From positions 41,500 to 105,499 of the forward strand of contig WJYB01000014.1 of assembly GCA_009668015.1 (NCBI GenBank): a stretch of 64,000 nt of DNA, in the 5' to 3' direction. The position numbers and the translations under genes are program-made. This document shows positions 1 to 8,814 of the stretch, one piece after another. The number at the start of each line of letters is the position of its first letter. The stretch's first letter is position 1. Origin of the DNA: Enterobacteriaceae bacterium RIT714. GTDB lineage: Bacteria; Pseudomonadota; Gammaproteobacteria; Enterobacterales; Enterobacteriaceae. The notes beneath the pieces were generated by a model. It was given only the letters and a program-made list of their open reading frames with translations, had not been told where the DNA came from and searched no databases.

Positions 1-3000
1 ATCGCCACCGCGGTAAAGGTATAAGGCCCGCCCGGCGAAAGGGCCAGCGTCGGGGTAAAGGTCCACGATCCGCCATCGCCGACGACGGCAGTACCAATCG
101 GCAGGCCGTCCAGACGAATGCTGATCGTAGCGCCCGGCTCCCCCGTTCCGTTGAGGGTCGGACGGGTGTCATTGGTGGTTTCATTGGTATCCAGCGGACC
201 CGTTCTGCCCGGCACATCGTCTACCACCTGAGTGATAACCGGAGCCGCAGGCACGACGCTGTCGACCGTGATGCTCCAGCTGTTCGATGTGCTGCTGGCA
301 TTGCCGGCGCTGTCAATGGCGGTGGCGGTGAGAACGTGTCCGCCTTCGCGCAAATGGACACTTGGTGTATAGGCCCAGATGCCGCTTTCCGGAATGATCA
401 GGGTGCCGATTGCATTCGCTCCGCTGAAGATAGTGAGCGTGGTACCTGGCTCACCGGTTCCGCGGATGGTCGGTGTGGGATCGTTGGTCAGACCGCCATT
501 GGCAATATTTCCCAGCACACTGAGGGCATCATCCACCACCGCCGTGATGACCGGAGTCTGCGCCGGGGTCACGTCCGGGGCATTCACCAGTGCGGTAGGC
601 CCGGTATTGCCTGCGCTATCGGTCGCATCGGCGGTCAGGGCTTCGCCGTTCAGTTTCGCAGGCGAGATAGTCACGCTGAAATCGCCCTGATCGTTGGCCT
701 TGCCGGTTCCTATCTGCACGCCGTCCGGCCCTTTGATACTCACGGTGCTGCCCGGTTCGGCGGTACCGGTGACCGTGGTGCCATCACCCGACACCTGAAG
801 GTTATCCGGAGCCAGCGGATCGGTGGTATCAGGCGCGTCCGCAAGGCCGGGCTGACTGGCGTTACCCGTCGGATCGGAGGCGATGACCTGCAGGACTTCG
901 CCGTTGGTTTGCGGCGGATCGATCGGTGCCGTGAAGTTGCCCGTATTGTCGGTAGTGCCGATCCCGATAACCGATCCGTCCGGACCTTTTACCGTTACCG
1001 TGCTGCCCGGCTCGGCGGTTCCGCTGACGCTTGTCCCGTCATCGGCCACGGTGAGGTCATCCGGAGCGGCAGGGGCGATAGTATCGACGGCGACGGTGGT
1101 GGCAGGAATGCTGGGGTTTCCGGCCGCGTCGGACGCAATGACCGAGATCGTCTGGCCATTGTTCTGGGCGGGAGTCAGGTTAATCGTAAAGTTGCCGCTG
1201 CCATCCGCGACGCCCGAACCAATCTGCGTGCCAGCGCCACTGGTGATGACGATGGTGCTGTTGGGCTCCGCGGAACCGGTTATCTGAGTACCGGCAGGGT
1301 TGAGCGTAATCACCGGTTGGCCCGGGGCAATGGTGTCGACGATAAAGTTGATAGGCTGCGATAACCCGCTCTCATTCCCGGCAGCGTCGATTTCACGCAC
1401 GGTAACCGAGTGCGCGCCTTCAGACAGCGGACTGTCCGGCGATACGCTCCAGATGCCGTTAGAGGCAACGGTCACCTGACCGACTTCCACGCCTTTATCG
1501 TAGATAATAATGGTGCTGCCCGGATCGCCGCGACCCGACAGCCTCGGCTGGCTGGCATCGGTGGTTTGGCCTGCGGAGACCACACCGCGCAGGGTGCCGA
1601 CTTCGTCATTCACCACAAAGGCCGATGGCGTCGCCGGAGTGGTCAAATCCACCACCACGGTAAAGACCGGAGAGGCCGGGCTGATATTGCCTGCCACATC
1701 TGTCGCGCGCACCGTAAACTGGTGGCTCCCTTCACTCAGATTGACCGACGGGGTGAAGCTCCAGCTGCCATCGCTGGCGGCAGTGACATTACCAATTGCA
1801 ATGCCGTTATCGTAAAGGGTGACGCTTGAGCCACCTTCTGCTGTGCCGGTAAATTGCGGACGCTGATCGTTGGTACTGCCACCGCTGCTGACCGACCCGG
1901 TAGCCGGGGCGACGTCATCAATGACGCTGGAGATGACCGGAGCCGTGGGGGCCGCGGTATCCACCACAATGGTGATACCCGCAGAAGGAGGGCTGGTGTG
2001 GCCCGCCGCATCGGTGGCCGTCGTCGTCAGGGTGTGGCTACCGTTGGTCAACGCATTGCCAGGGGTAAAACTCCAGTTGCCGTTGGCGTCCACTTTGGTG
2101 GTGCCGATCTTTGTCCCGTTATCGTAAACGGTGATCGTGGTGCCTGCCTCGCCAATGCCGCTCAGGGTAGGGCGAGCATCATCGGTGCGCTGACCGTTCT
2201 CCAGCGGCCCCGTCTCGCTGCCGACATCGTCGTTGACGATGATAATATCCGGCGCGTCCGGAGTGATTAAATCAGGCGCAGTGACATGACCGTCCTGACT
2301 GATATTTCCCGCGGAGTCGGTTGCGGTGGCGCTCAGTTGTTCGCCATTGGTCAGCGGCGTGCCCAGCTCGATCGTAAAGGTTCCGTCGCTGCCGGTTTTC
2401 CCGGTCCCCACAAGATTACCGTTGGCATCTTTCAGTGTGATGGTGCTGCCAGGCTCGGCTCTGCCGGTGACGGTGGTGCCGTCTGGCGAGAAGGCGAGAT
2501 TCGTGGGCGCGTTCGGCGCAGTCGTATCGGCGGTATTGGGGTTGCCCGGATTCCCTGGATTCGAATTATTGTCGTCATCGCCACCACCGCCGCCGCCACC
2601 ACCACCGGCGGCAAGCGCTATTCCACCCGCCACGGCCACGCCACCCAGCACCCAAGGCCAGAGGGCTGCCCCCCCTGCGCCATCGCCGGAACCGGCCATC
2701 AGGACATCAATGGAGGAGATCGCCTCGTAGTGTTCTGCGGCGGTTGGGTCTTCTATCCACCACAGTGCGCCGTTGCCTTCTTCCAGCACCAGCTGGCTGG
2801 CGCCCTGCGTATCGGCCGCGTAAAAATTCTTGAGCGTAATGGTTTCGCCAGAATGCAGGCTGACGATCAGATCGTTGCCGCTGCGGGTGTAATGGGAAAT
2901 ATCGGCGCGGCCGACATGGAGCTTAACAATTGAGGAGTGATCCAGAGTAACTTGAGTGCCTTCCGTGGTGGTTTCCACGCCAGTGAGTTTCGAGATGACA

Positions 3001-3014
3001 GAGATTTGGCTCAT
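1..3014 (-). CDS. bapA: BapA-like giant surface adhesin, N-terminal part (runs off the window)
   Basis: The reading frame is open on the minus strand from an ATG at 3014 to the window edge, so only about the first 1000 residues are present. The first ~100 residues match the BapA prefix-like domain of large Ig-repeat adhesins. Next come a hydrophobic, Gly-rich stretch (near residues 120-145), a run of glycines encoded at about 2581-2605, an Asp-rich linker, and then bacterial Ig-like repeats. Each repeat carries a G-[ST/A]-G-EPG-[AS]-T-[IV] type strand. These motifs recur about every 260-310 bp (near 135, 450, 750, 1010, 1265, 1520, 1830, 2140 and 2450), which gives roughly nine repeats in view. 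Known BapA proteins are type I secreted and support biofilm formation; in Salmonella bapA also sits beside ssrA. A GGGAG ribosome site lies ~10 nt before the start. The secretion genes would lie outside the window. Confidence 0.87.
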   Translation of the reverse strand, partial: MSQISVISKLTGVETTTEGTQVTLDHSSIVKLHVGRADISHYTRSGNDLIVSLHSGETITLKNFYAADTQGASQLVLEEGNGALWWIEDPTAAEHYEAISSIDVLMAGSGDGAGGAALWPWVLGGVAVAGGIALAAGGGGGGGGGDDDNNSNPGNPGNPNTADTTAPNAPTNLAFSPDGTTVTGRAEPGSTITLKDANGNLVGTGKTGSDGTFTIELGTPLTNGEQLSATATDSAGNISQDGHVTAPDLITPDAPDIIIVNDDVGSETGPLENGQRTDDARPTLSGIGEAGTTITVYDNGTKIGTTKVDANGNWSFTPGNALTNGSHTLTTTATDAAGHTSPPSAGITIVVDTAAPTAPVISSVIDDVAPATGSVSSGGSTNDQRPQFTGTAEGGSSVTLYDNGIAIGNVTAASDGSWSFTPSVNLSEGSHQFTVRATDVAGNISPASPVFTVVVDLTTPATPSAFVVNDEVGTLRGVVSAGQTTDASQPRLSGRGDPGSTIIIYDKGVEVGQVTVASNGIWSVSPDSPLSEGAHSVTVREIDAAGNESGLSQPINFIVDTIAPGQPVITLNPAGTQITGSAEPNSTIVITSGAGTQIGSGVADGSGNFTINLTPAQNNGQTISVIASDAAGNPSIPATTVAVDTIAPAAPDDLTVADDGTSVSGTAEPGSTVTVKGPDGSVIGIGTTDNTGNFTAPIDPPQTNGEVLQVIASDPTGNASQPGLADAPDTTDPLAPDNLQVSGDGTTVTGTAEPGSTVSIKGPDGVQIGTGKANDQGDFSVTISPAKLNGEALTADATDSAGNTGPTALVNAPDVTPAQTPVITAVVDDALSVLGNIANGGLTNDPTPTIRGTGEPGTTLTIFSGANAIGTLIIPESGIWAYTPSVHLREGGHVLTATAIDSAGNASSTSNSWSITVDSVVPAAPVITQVVDDVPGRTGPLDTNETTNDTRPTLNGTGEPGATISIRLDGLPIGTAVVGDGGSWTFTPTLALSPGGPYTFTAVA

Positions 3015-3746
3015 ATTCTGATTACTCCCAACAGATTTTTTATTGAAATGGCGTGCAAGACGGAGCCATGACTTTTCTGCGGGTAAAGATCGCCCCCGGC
3101 GGAGTCGCTATTTTTGAAATAGCCCTCACCGTTGTTTTCTTCAGAGCGGCCGATGCCCGCCAGCATTTAGAGTGGCAACATCAGATAACGCTAAATATTT
3201 GCTTTGGATAAACTTGTATTTGACGTTTTTTGTGTTATATAAAGCCCTGTGATTTATAGAGATATTATAAAAATGGTCTAAAAATGATATAGCTATAAAT
3301 AAGAAAACATGCAAATTAAGCAGCCGTTAGTAATTATTAACCCCCTCTTAATCTATTACTTAAATGTATCAATCAGCGTTTGTGTAAATGCGTAAAATTC
3401 TTATGTAACAGGGGGTTGGGTTTTTTTTATGAGAAAGGCGATAAGGCGCGATTGTCGTTCGGTAGTGAATATATCGGGAATATATAAATGAAAAAATATA
3501 ATCAATTTAGAGGCGCTTAATAGTTGTGTAAGCAGGGGTTACTTATTTTTCATATTATATATTATGTTTATGCCCATAATAAAAATAAAGCTGGCGCATG
3601 TGGAATAATATGCTAGTGGAATTATTGCTTAATACAGCGTCTTTTATTTCAGAAGTTTAACGTTATCCGCTATTAAGTTAGCCAGGTCATTAGTATGATT
3701 TTCGATATCATTTCATCCGACATTTTCTACGAACAGAACGGGATGC
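3015..3746. other. AT-rich intergenic region upstream of the adhesin
   Basis: About 730 bases without a convincing gene. The stretch is much more AT-rich than its surroundings (long A/T runs around 3200-3620), the sort of DNA usually bound by H-NS and used as a long 5' control region for adhesin genes. I could not pick out a specific promoter or operator. Confidence 0.4.
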
Positions 3747-3872
3747 TCAGACGTTGATACCACGAACAAACTGACGCGGGAGGATGAGGATTATCGCGAT
3801 TTCCCGCTCATCATTGGCGAAAGCGTTAACGCAGGAGTTGGGCTGATGTTTGGACAAACAGGGGAGAGGCAA

Positions 3873-3900
3873 TAAAAAAGGCCGCGATAGCGACCTTTTC
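3873..3900 (-). terminator. Rho-independent terminator of the periplasmic repeat protein gene
   Basis: Read on the minus strand, AAAAGGTCGC and GCGGCCTTTT pair around a TATC loop and run into a T tract, directly after the stop of the gene at 3916. Confidence 0.75.
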
Positions 3901-3915
3901 AGCGGGGTGAATGGC

Positions 3916-4278
3916 TTATTCAGTGACTTTCTTTTCCAGCGACGCTGCGCCTTCTTTGGTCTTATTCCAACCTTTCTCAGTGCCTTCTTTGGTGGCATCC
4001 CAACCTTTCTCGGTGCCTTCTTTGGTTTTATGCCAGGCTTTCTGCGAATTTTCACTCACTTTGCTGCCCACACTGTCGCTTTTGCCTTCAGCGGCGTGTT
4101 CGGATTTCAGCTTCAGCTCTTCGCCTTTGTTCTGCTCCTGGTGCAGTTTTTGCTTAGCGTCGTTGGCGTTCGCTTTCGCGGCGGCAACGGTATCGTCGGT
4201 TGCGTGTGTGGTTGCGGCAAAAACAGGAGAAGCCAGCAGAAGTGCAGATGCAGATAATGCAATCATTGTCTTTTTCAT
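3916..4278 (-). CDS. Small exported protein with LEA-like 11-residue repeats
   Basis: The 120-residue product starts with a clear Sec signal peptide (MKKTMIALSASALLLASPVFA) and cleavage is likely after AFA. The mature protein is very rich in Lys, Glu and Ala with almost no hydrophobic core. From residue ~80 it carries a repeated unit of the form KTKEGTEKGW(D/N), about three copies. Such amphipathic 11-residue repeats are typical of late-embryogenesis-abundant (LEA)/apolipoprotein-like stress proteins that fold on membranes or on drying. The gene is monocistronic and ends in its own terminator. A periplasmic stress-protection role is an inference from composition; I do not recognise a named family. 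Confidence 0.75.
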   Translation of the reverse strand: MKKTMIALSASALLLASPVFAATTHATDDTVAAAKANANDAKQKLHQEQNKGEELKLKSEHAAEGKSDSVGSKVSENSQKAWHKTKEGTEKGWDATKEGTEKGWNKTKEGAASLEKKVTE

Positions 4279-4633
4279 AATATCCTCAATTCACTTTATT
4301 CATGTTATGAGCGTGATTAAGGATGGCACGAGCGAAGCGGCATGGCTCTAGGAAAAAACTGTAAGTGGATCAAAGGGGTCTGCTTTGGCCTTTTCTGAAG
4401 GCTCAACCGGTTGGTGAACAATATGAGCTATTAAGCATTCGCAGATGCTCCAGTATGCGTCGATAGATTAATATGATTCGCTCATTTTCAAGGCTGAGTT
4501 TATTTTAATCTGGAACGGATGATTGATATTAATGTGTGGCATTTTATGCGTTATTTTAATCAGATAATGATAAATCACCTGTCAGCCCTTCAATTATAAT
4601 ACAAGAGAAAATAACCAGTTTTAAGGGCTGCCT

Positions 4634-5173
4634 ATGGTGTCACGTCAATACGCAATCGCTGGACTCTCTTTTGCACTAACCGCAACTGTTTTTTTAACCT
4701 CATGTGCCGTACCGGCGTATGATGAAAAAATGGATAACCAGCTGACTGAACTACAACAGTCGATGGATGCAGGTCTTGGTGCGATCCAGGGATATTCGCT
4801 TTTTTATGAGCGCTTGAGTAAAAACACGGCGGCGGGAAAACTTGCTCTGGAGAAAGCCAGAGAGAAATGCGGGTTTGAGTCCAGCTATTCATTTTATAAC
4901 GATACGGAAGCGCGCATTAATACGCTATTAGTCAGGTTATCCGTTACGCCTGATGTACCGCAAGGGCCGGTTAATGCCCTGACATCGCTGCAGAAAAACT
5001 TTATCAGTCTGAAAGACATGCATGCTTCTCATCAGCCGTGCTTAAATTCAGTCAACTTTATCGTGAAAAGAAAACAGCTCAGGGGCGATTTTTATCCTCT
5101 TTATAGCTATTTGCTTCAGACAAAAGTGGGTGTTCCTGACAGTCAATCTGCACAGCGTTTTAATGCACCATAA
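4634..5173 (+). CDS. Predicted lipoprotein of unknown function
   Basis: The 179-residue product has an N-terminal hydrophobic segment ending in a lipobox, LTSC (Cys at residue 24), so it should be lipid-anchored. The mature part is mostly helical with two further Cys residues (near 79 and 136) that could form a disulphide in the periplasm. The family is not recognised. The next gene starts 12 nt after the stop, so the two are probably co-transcribed. A long AT-rich region precedes the gene. Confidence 0.72.
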   Translation: MVSRQYAIAGLSFALTATVFLTSCAVPAYDEKMDNQLTELQQSMDAGLGAIQGYSLFYERLSKNTAAGKLALEKAREKCGFESSYSFYNDTEARINTLLVRLSVTPDVPQGPVNALTSLQKNFISLKDMHASHQPCLNSVNFIVKRKQLRGDFYPLYSYLLQTKVGVPDSQSAQRFNAP

Positions 5174-5185
5174 GAGGATAATGTC

Positions 5186-5506
5186 ATGCCGGATTTTAAG
5201 GTTGATAAAGTAGGGCAGGATGTTTTAAAAGTCGTCTTAGCAACTCTTGGACAAACTGCAGAAATTCATACGAAAGCCATCGCGTGTCAAACACATCAAT
5301 ACGTTGATGCTTATGCATTTCTTATCGCGCACTGGGACGAATTCGAACCGGACACCCGAAGAGTGCATCAGCAGGAGATCCAGGATTCACTGGCAAACAT
5401 ATTAACGGGGTATGCTGGAGTGAGTGAAATGGCGGCAAGGCAAGCAGTTAATGCCGCATTCAATGTTATTGTCCAGGCGGCAGGTGAATTTATCAGGCTG
5501 TTATAA
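5186..5506 (+). CDS. Small protein of unknown function, paired with the lipoprotein
   Basis: The 106-residue product has no signal peptide or membrane segment. It looks all-helical and begins MPDFKVDKVGQDVLKVV. An AAGAGGATAA ribosome site lies just before the ATG and overlaps the end of the preceding lipoprotein gene, which supports an operon. I recognise no family and offer no function. The adhesin-proximal position suggests accessory DNA. Confidence 0.65.
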   Translation: MPDFKVDKVGQDVLKVVLATLGQTAEIHTKAIACQTHQYVDAYAFLIAHWDEFEPDTRRVHQQEIQDSLANILTGYAGVSEMAARQAVNAAFNVIVQAAGEFIRLL

Positions 5507-5806
5507 TTTTGAGTGTTTTAAAAATAGAGTTATGCCAGAACATTCACAGTGTCTTCTGGAAAATATTGTCGCTTCGCCGGGCATGAAAAATGTTAAAGAT
5601 GGCTGACTGTATCAGTGGCGTGATTAATTGTGTAACGCTGTGTTATTGCTGATATTATAATTTTTATACTGAAATGATGCTCTTTTTATATTTTTATTGT
5701 GTATTTTTGGATGATGTTATTTTTGCTCTCCCCTCTTAATCTTCCTAAAGTTGATTTTTATATCACTAAATACTGATTTTCAGGTTTTTATATTGCGGCT
5801 GTTTGA
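5507..5806. other. AT-rich spacer before the cas3 remnant
   Basis: About 300 bases, strongly AT-rich from 5630 to 5800, with no credible gene. It probably contains the original cas3 promoter; I cannot identify the boxes with confidence. Confidence 0.4.
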
Positions 5807-7522
5807 ATGGGTGTTCGGCTAAATTATATAAACAGTGAGGTTACTCTGAGTATTTATTGCTATTGGGGAAAAACAGCCAAAAGTCGTGAGTCTGGCGCGC
5901 CCTATCATTTATTACCTTACCATTGCCTGGATGTGGCAGCCTGCGGTTGGCATATGGTGATCGATAATCGCTTTCACGCGGCAGATATCTTTGCCGGGTT
6001 GGGGTTCTCGCGGGAAGAGGGGGCGCGCTGGTTTGCCTGGATGCTCGCCCTGCACGATATCGGAAAATTTGCGACCGGATTTCAGCAGCTCAACAAGACG
6101 TTTTATCCTGAGCTAGTGCAAGCTGTTAGCGGTATCCATTGTTCAGAACGACACGATTCGCTGGGTTACGGGTTATGGAAAAAATGGCGACAGGCGTGGC
6201 CCAATGTGCTGCCCGCTATATCGAGTGAGTGCGGCAGGACGCTGGATCTCTGGCTCAATATTGCCACCGGGCACCACGGTCATCCTCCCCTCAAGGAGGT
6301 GAAAATCAGCACTGCGTTTACCCCGCAAGATAAAATGGCCGCGCAAGAGTGGGCGGTAGCCATTTCAGCCCTTTTCGGAATCGCCGACTTCCCGGAGCGT
6401 TTTAGCGATAAGCTATGGCGTGAAAAACTTTGCCATCAAAGCTGGCTGCTGGCGGGACTGACCACTCTGGCAGACTGGATCGGCTCTGACCAACGTTATT
6501 TTCCCCTGGTCAGCGCCGCGATGTCCATCAGCGACTACTGGCAGACGGCGTTAGCGCAGGCCAGGCATGCGCATTCTCAGCTTCCCGCGCCTTCCCACGT
6601 AAACCCTCAGCCTTGCCACACGGCTCTCTTTCCGTTTATTCAGCATTTAACGCCATTACAGCAGAGCGCAGCAGAGATGGATATCTCAGCTGATGGCCCA
6701 CAGTTGGTGGTGATGGAGGATGTGACCGGAGCGGGTAAAACCGAAGCCGCGCTGATCCTCGCCCAGCGGCTAATGGCTCAGGGAAAAGGTGACGGCCTGT
6801 ATGTAGGACTGCCAACGATGGCGACCTCGAATGCCATGTTTCAGCGCCTGTCCACGGTTTATCGCGCGTTATTTGTTGAGGAACACCATCCGTCCCTCGT
6901 GCTGGCTCACGGCTCCAGCCGCATGTCGGAGGCTTTCACCCACTCTCTGTGGGAGACGAATAATGAAGGGGAATCTGACTATCAGCCCGACGAACAGAGC
7001 GCCGGTAGCGCCTGCAATATCTGGTTTGCCGATTCGCGCAAGAAGTCACTGCTGGCGGAGGTGGGCGTCGGTACTCTCGATCAGGCGCTAATGGCGGCAA
7101 TGCCCTTTCGCCACCAGTCGCTGCGGCTGCTCGGGCTGTATCGCAAAATTCTGCTTCTTGACGAAGTACATGCTTATGACAGCTATATGGTGCGCCTGCT
7201 GGAAGGGTTGCTGACTTTCCACGCTTCTCTGGGCGGGAGTGCCATTATCCTGAGCGCGACCCTTCCTTCGTCTTTACGCCACAACTTACTCAGTGCTTTT
7301 CAGCGTGGAGTGAACGGCGCTCCCTTCATCCCAGACCCGGCGGCTGGCTATCCCTGGCTTTCACATTATTGTCCGCAAGGGTTGTCTGAAGATTTCATTC
7401 CGACCCGGACGGAAGTCGCTCGTCGCGTCACGGTGCAGTGGCTAACCGAGCTGGATAGCGCCCGGGAGCTTATTCATCGCGCTATTGAAAACGGACAATG
7501 CGTCTGCTGGATACGGAACACT
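5807..7522 (+). pseudogene. cas3: Type I-E Cas3 nuclease-helicase, truncated and fused into the CRISPR array
   Basis: Cas3 is the nuclease-helicase that shreds DNA marked by Cascade. The HD nuclease residues are present: His in PYHCLD (near 39), HD at residues 83-84 (ALHDIGKF), a His-His in TGHHGH and Asp in LADWIGSD. RecA domain 1 is also intact, with Walker A VTGAGKT (~306-312), DEVH (~452-455) and the SAT motif (ILSATLP). Cas3 similarity stops at WIRNT (codon 572), where E. coli Cas3 continues to ~888 residues. The second RecA domain and C-terminal domain are gone. The frame stays open through spacer and repeat DNA to 7699. No cse1, cse2, cas7, cas5, cas6e, cas1 or cas2 follow. A clean deletion from cas3 into the array explains this. 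Interference should be dead; whether a shortened protein is made is unknown. Confidence 0.93.
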
Positions 7523-7552
7523 TTCCCACTGGCCGAAAGTAGCACCCGCCAC

Positions 7553-8008
7553 GTGTTCCCCGCGCCAGCGGGGATAAACCGAGGGGCTGTCAATTGCGGT
7601 AATTGCCGAAAAAGTGTTCCCCGCGCCAGCGGGGATAAACCGTTTAAAATGTTCAACGCTTCGTTAATGTTCATGTGTTCCCCGCGCCAGCGGGGATAAA
7701 CCGATCACCAGTCCGTATAGCGTCGATTATATTGAGTGTTCCCCGCGCCAGCGGGGATAAACCGTCGCTGGTACCGCCCTTTTTACAGCAGAGCGCGTGT
7801 TCCCCGCGCCAGCGGGGATAAACCGTATATGGCGGACCTGAACCGGGGCCTGACGCCGTATTCCCCGCGCCAGCGGGGATAAACCGCATGACCGGATTCT
7901 TTCAGAACGTGAAAAGGCGTGTTCCCCGCGCCAGCGGGGATAAACCGACCAGGCACGAAAAATTGAGTCCAGGATCCTGGTGTTCCCCGCGTCAGCGGGG
8001 ATAAATGG
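7553..8008 (+). CRISPR. Orphan type I-E CRISPR array, 8 repeats and 7 spacers, no leader
   Basis: The 29-nt repeats begin GTGTTCCCCGCG and end GGGGATAAACCG, the usual enterobacterial type I-E repeat. They start at 7553, 7614, 7675, 7736, 7797, 7858, 7919 and 7980, an exact 61-nt period with 32-nt spacers. Repeat 6 has GTATT for GTGTT. The last repeat (7980-8008) is degenerate (GCGTCAG, ends ATAAATGG), which marks the leader-distal end on the right. The leader should therefore lie on the left, where truncated cas3 sits instead. The ~30 nt between 7523 and 7552 are probably the residue of another spacer. With no leader, Cas1/2 or Cas6e nearby, the array cannot grow here and would need trans-acting Cas proteins to be processed. 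Confidence 0.97.
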
Positions 8009-8067
8009 CGCTATGGCCACAGTATTACTGCGTATCTTAAGCCTGCCAATTTAGACTGATGTTTTCA

Positions 8068-8172
8068 GACAATCACAGACACAAAAAAGCCCGCAGGGCT
8101 TGCGCCGTGCGGGCTCTTAGGACTTCATCGGATGACTCTGGTAATCACCGATGGAGAATTTTGGGCTGGGGG
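8068..8172. repeat. Left attachment repeat of the ssrA island (attL side)
   Basis: This ~100-bp stretch is a diverged direct copy of 36732-36842. It contains a full copy of the ssrA terminator hairpin (8083-8115), the shared GGATGACTCTGGTAATCA block and a degraded match to the tmRNA 3' end (TTTTGGGCTGGGGG at ~8158). It marks the far border of the island; the array ends only ~60 bp to its left. Confidence 0.85.
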
Positions 8173-8235
8173 AGTCTGAATTGGGTTTGTAATTAAATGA
8201 ATTTATTAAATTAATATTTAATTCAACTTTTCGAT

Positions 8236-8256
8236 GGTGCCTAAGAAGGTGCCTAA
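8236..8256 (+). repeat. Pair of GGTGCCTAA repeats near the left border
   Basis: GGTGCCTAA occurs at 8236 and 8248, with starts 12 bp apart. The same pair with the same spacing occurs at the other end of the island (36673 and 36685). These are good candidates for integrase arm-type or AlpA/Xis binding sites. Confidence 0.6.
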
Positions 8257-8346
8257 AGTTTTTACCATCTTCTTTTGGTGAAAAATGAGAGATTGGTTTG
8301 CAGCACTTAGGGGCTCATAAGGCTTCGATCTTAACCCTCGGTAAAA

Positions 8347-8361
8347 TGAGAATTATTATCA
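8347..8361 (+). promoter_or_regulatory. Fur-box-like sequence
   Basis: TGAGAATTATTATCA matches the 7-1-7 Fur pattern (TGATAAT-n-ATTATCA) at all but one position. No convincing gene starts just downstream on either strand, so it may be a chance match in AT-rich DNA or the relic of a lost iron-regulated gene. Confidence 0.3.
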
Positions 8362-8399
8362 ATATTGATTTGGTTTTTTTTAATGTCAGATGCGATGCC

Positions 8400-8434
8400 G
8401 TTGCTATTTCCGCTACAGTAGCGGAAATAGCAAC
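8400..8434. repeat. Perfect 17-bp inverted repeat with a 1-nt centre
   Basis: GTTGCTATTTCCGCTAC and its exact reverse complement flank a single A. It lies just downstream of the cbtA-type toxin gene. It has no T tract, so it is not a typical terminator; it may be an operator, a recombination site or a relic of a palindromic element. Confidence 0.7.
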
Positions 8435-8460
8435 ACTGAGCAGCATGTACTTAGAAAAAT

Positions 8461-8784
8461 TTAAGATCTGGGCAACAGTCCGATGCTCTTTTGGGCACGC
8501 AGAATATCCGTTACGGTAATGAAGGGGGTTTGCTCTCGCCATGAAAATCCCTTGCGGTCGATACGAACCAGTTCGTACTTTTCGACCAGGAAATTCACCG
8601 CATCGGCGAGCGTGATTCCCGCGTCGATATGCTCCTCAATGGCCGTATCGTCATGGAATGGCGTGTCGTTTAGTGTGAGGCCGTAATGGTGTTCCAGCAG
8701 ATACGTTAACAATTGCTGCCAGACCTGTACGGGCGACAGGCGTGACGAAACCGGCACCTTGGCCGGTACAGTTGAAATGTGCAT
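8461..8784 (-). CDS. ypjF: Type IV toxin of the CbtA/YpjF/YkfI family
   Basis: The 107-residue protein matches the CbtA (YeeV) family along its length. It has [20 protein letters not shown] near the start, then LNDTPF, a [26 protein letters not shown] core and a final DILRA block. Family members inhibit polymerisation of FtsZ and MreB and so block division and cell shape. The antitoxin gene lies 30 bp upstream in the same direction (8815-9138). It is the last gene before the left island border, as ypjF is in CP4-57. The length fits YpjF (109) better than CbtA (124). Confidence 0.92.
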   Translation of the reverse strand: MHISTVPAKVPVSSRLSPVQVWQQLLTYLLEHHYGLTLNDTPFHDDTAIEEHIDAGITLADAVNFLVEKYELVRIDRKGFSWREQTPFITVTDILRAQKSIGLLPRS

Positions 8785-8814
8785 GAGTTGGGTCCTGATA
8801 AAAAAGAGAAGGTG

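Noticed and set aside
336..2933. Plus-strand frames across the adhesin region
   Set aside because: They are antisense to the Ig-repeat frame, which continues without a stop to the window edge and has domain similarity; the plus frames have none.
5424..5606. 60-residue plus frame overlapping the small gene after the lipoprotein
   Set aside because: Out-of-frame overlap with a better gene and no ribosome site.
5807..7699. A deliberate Cas3-repeat fusion protein
   Set aside because: The part after codon 572 is spacer and repeat DNA read in frame by chance. A deletion product is the simpler reading, though expression was not excluded.
7474..8020. Minus-strand frames rich in PRWRGEH, RFIPAGAGNT and GLSPLARGT
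   Set aside because: These are translations of the type I-E CRISPR repeats, a well-known source of false proteins.
8298..8542. Small frames on both strands around the perfect palindrome
   Set aside because: Their similarity to each other comes from the palindrome itself; neither has a convincing start.
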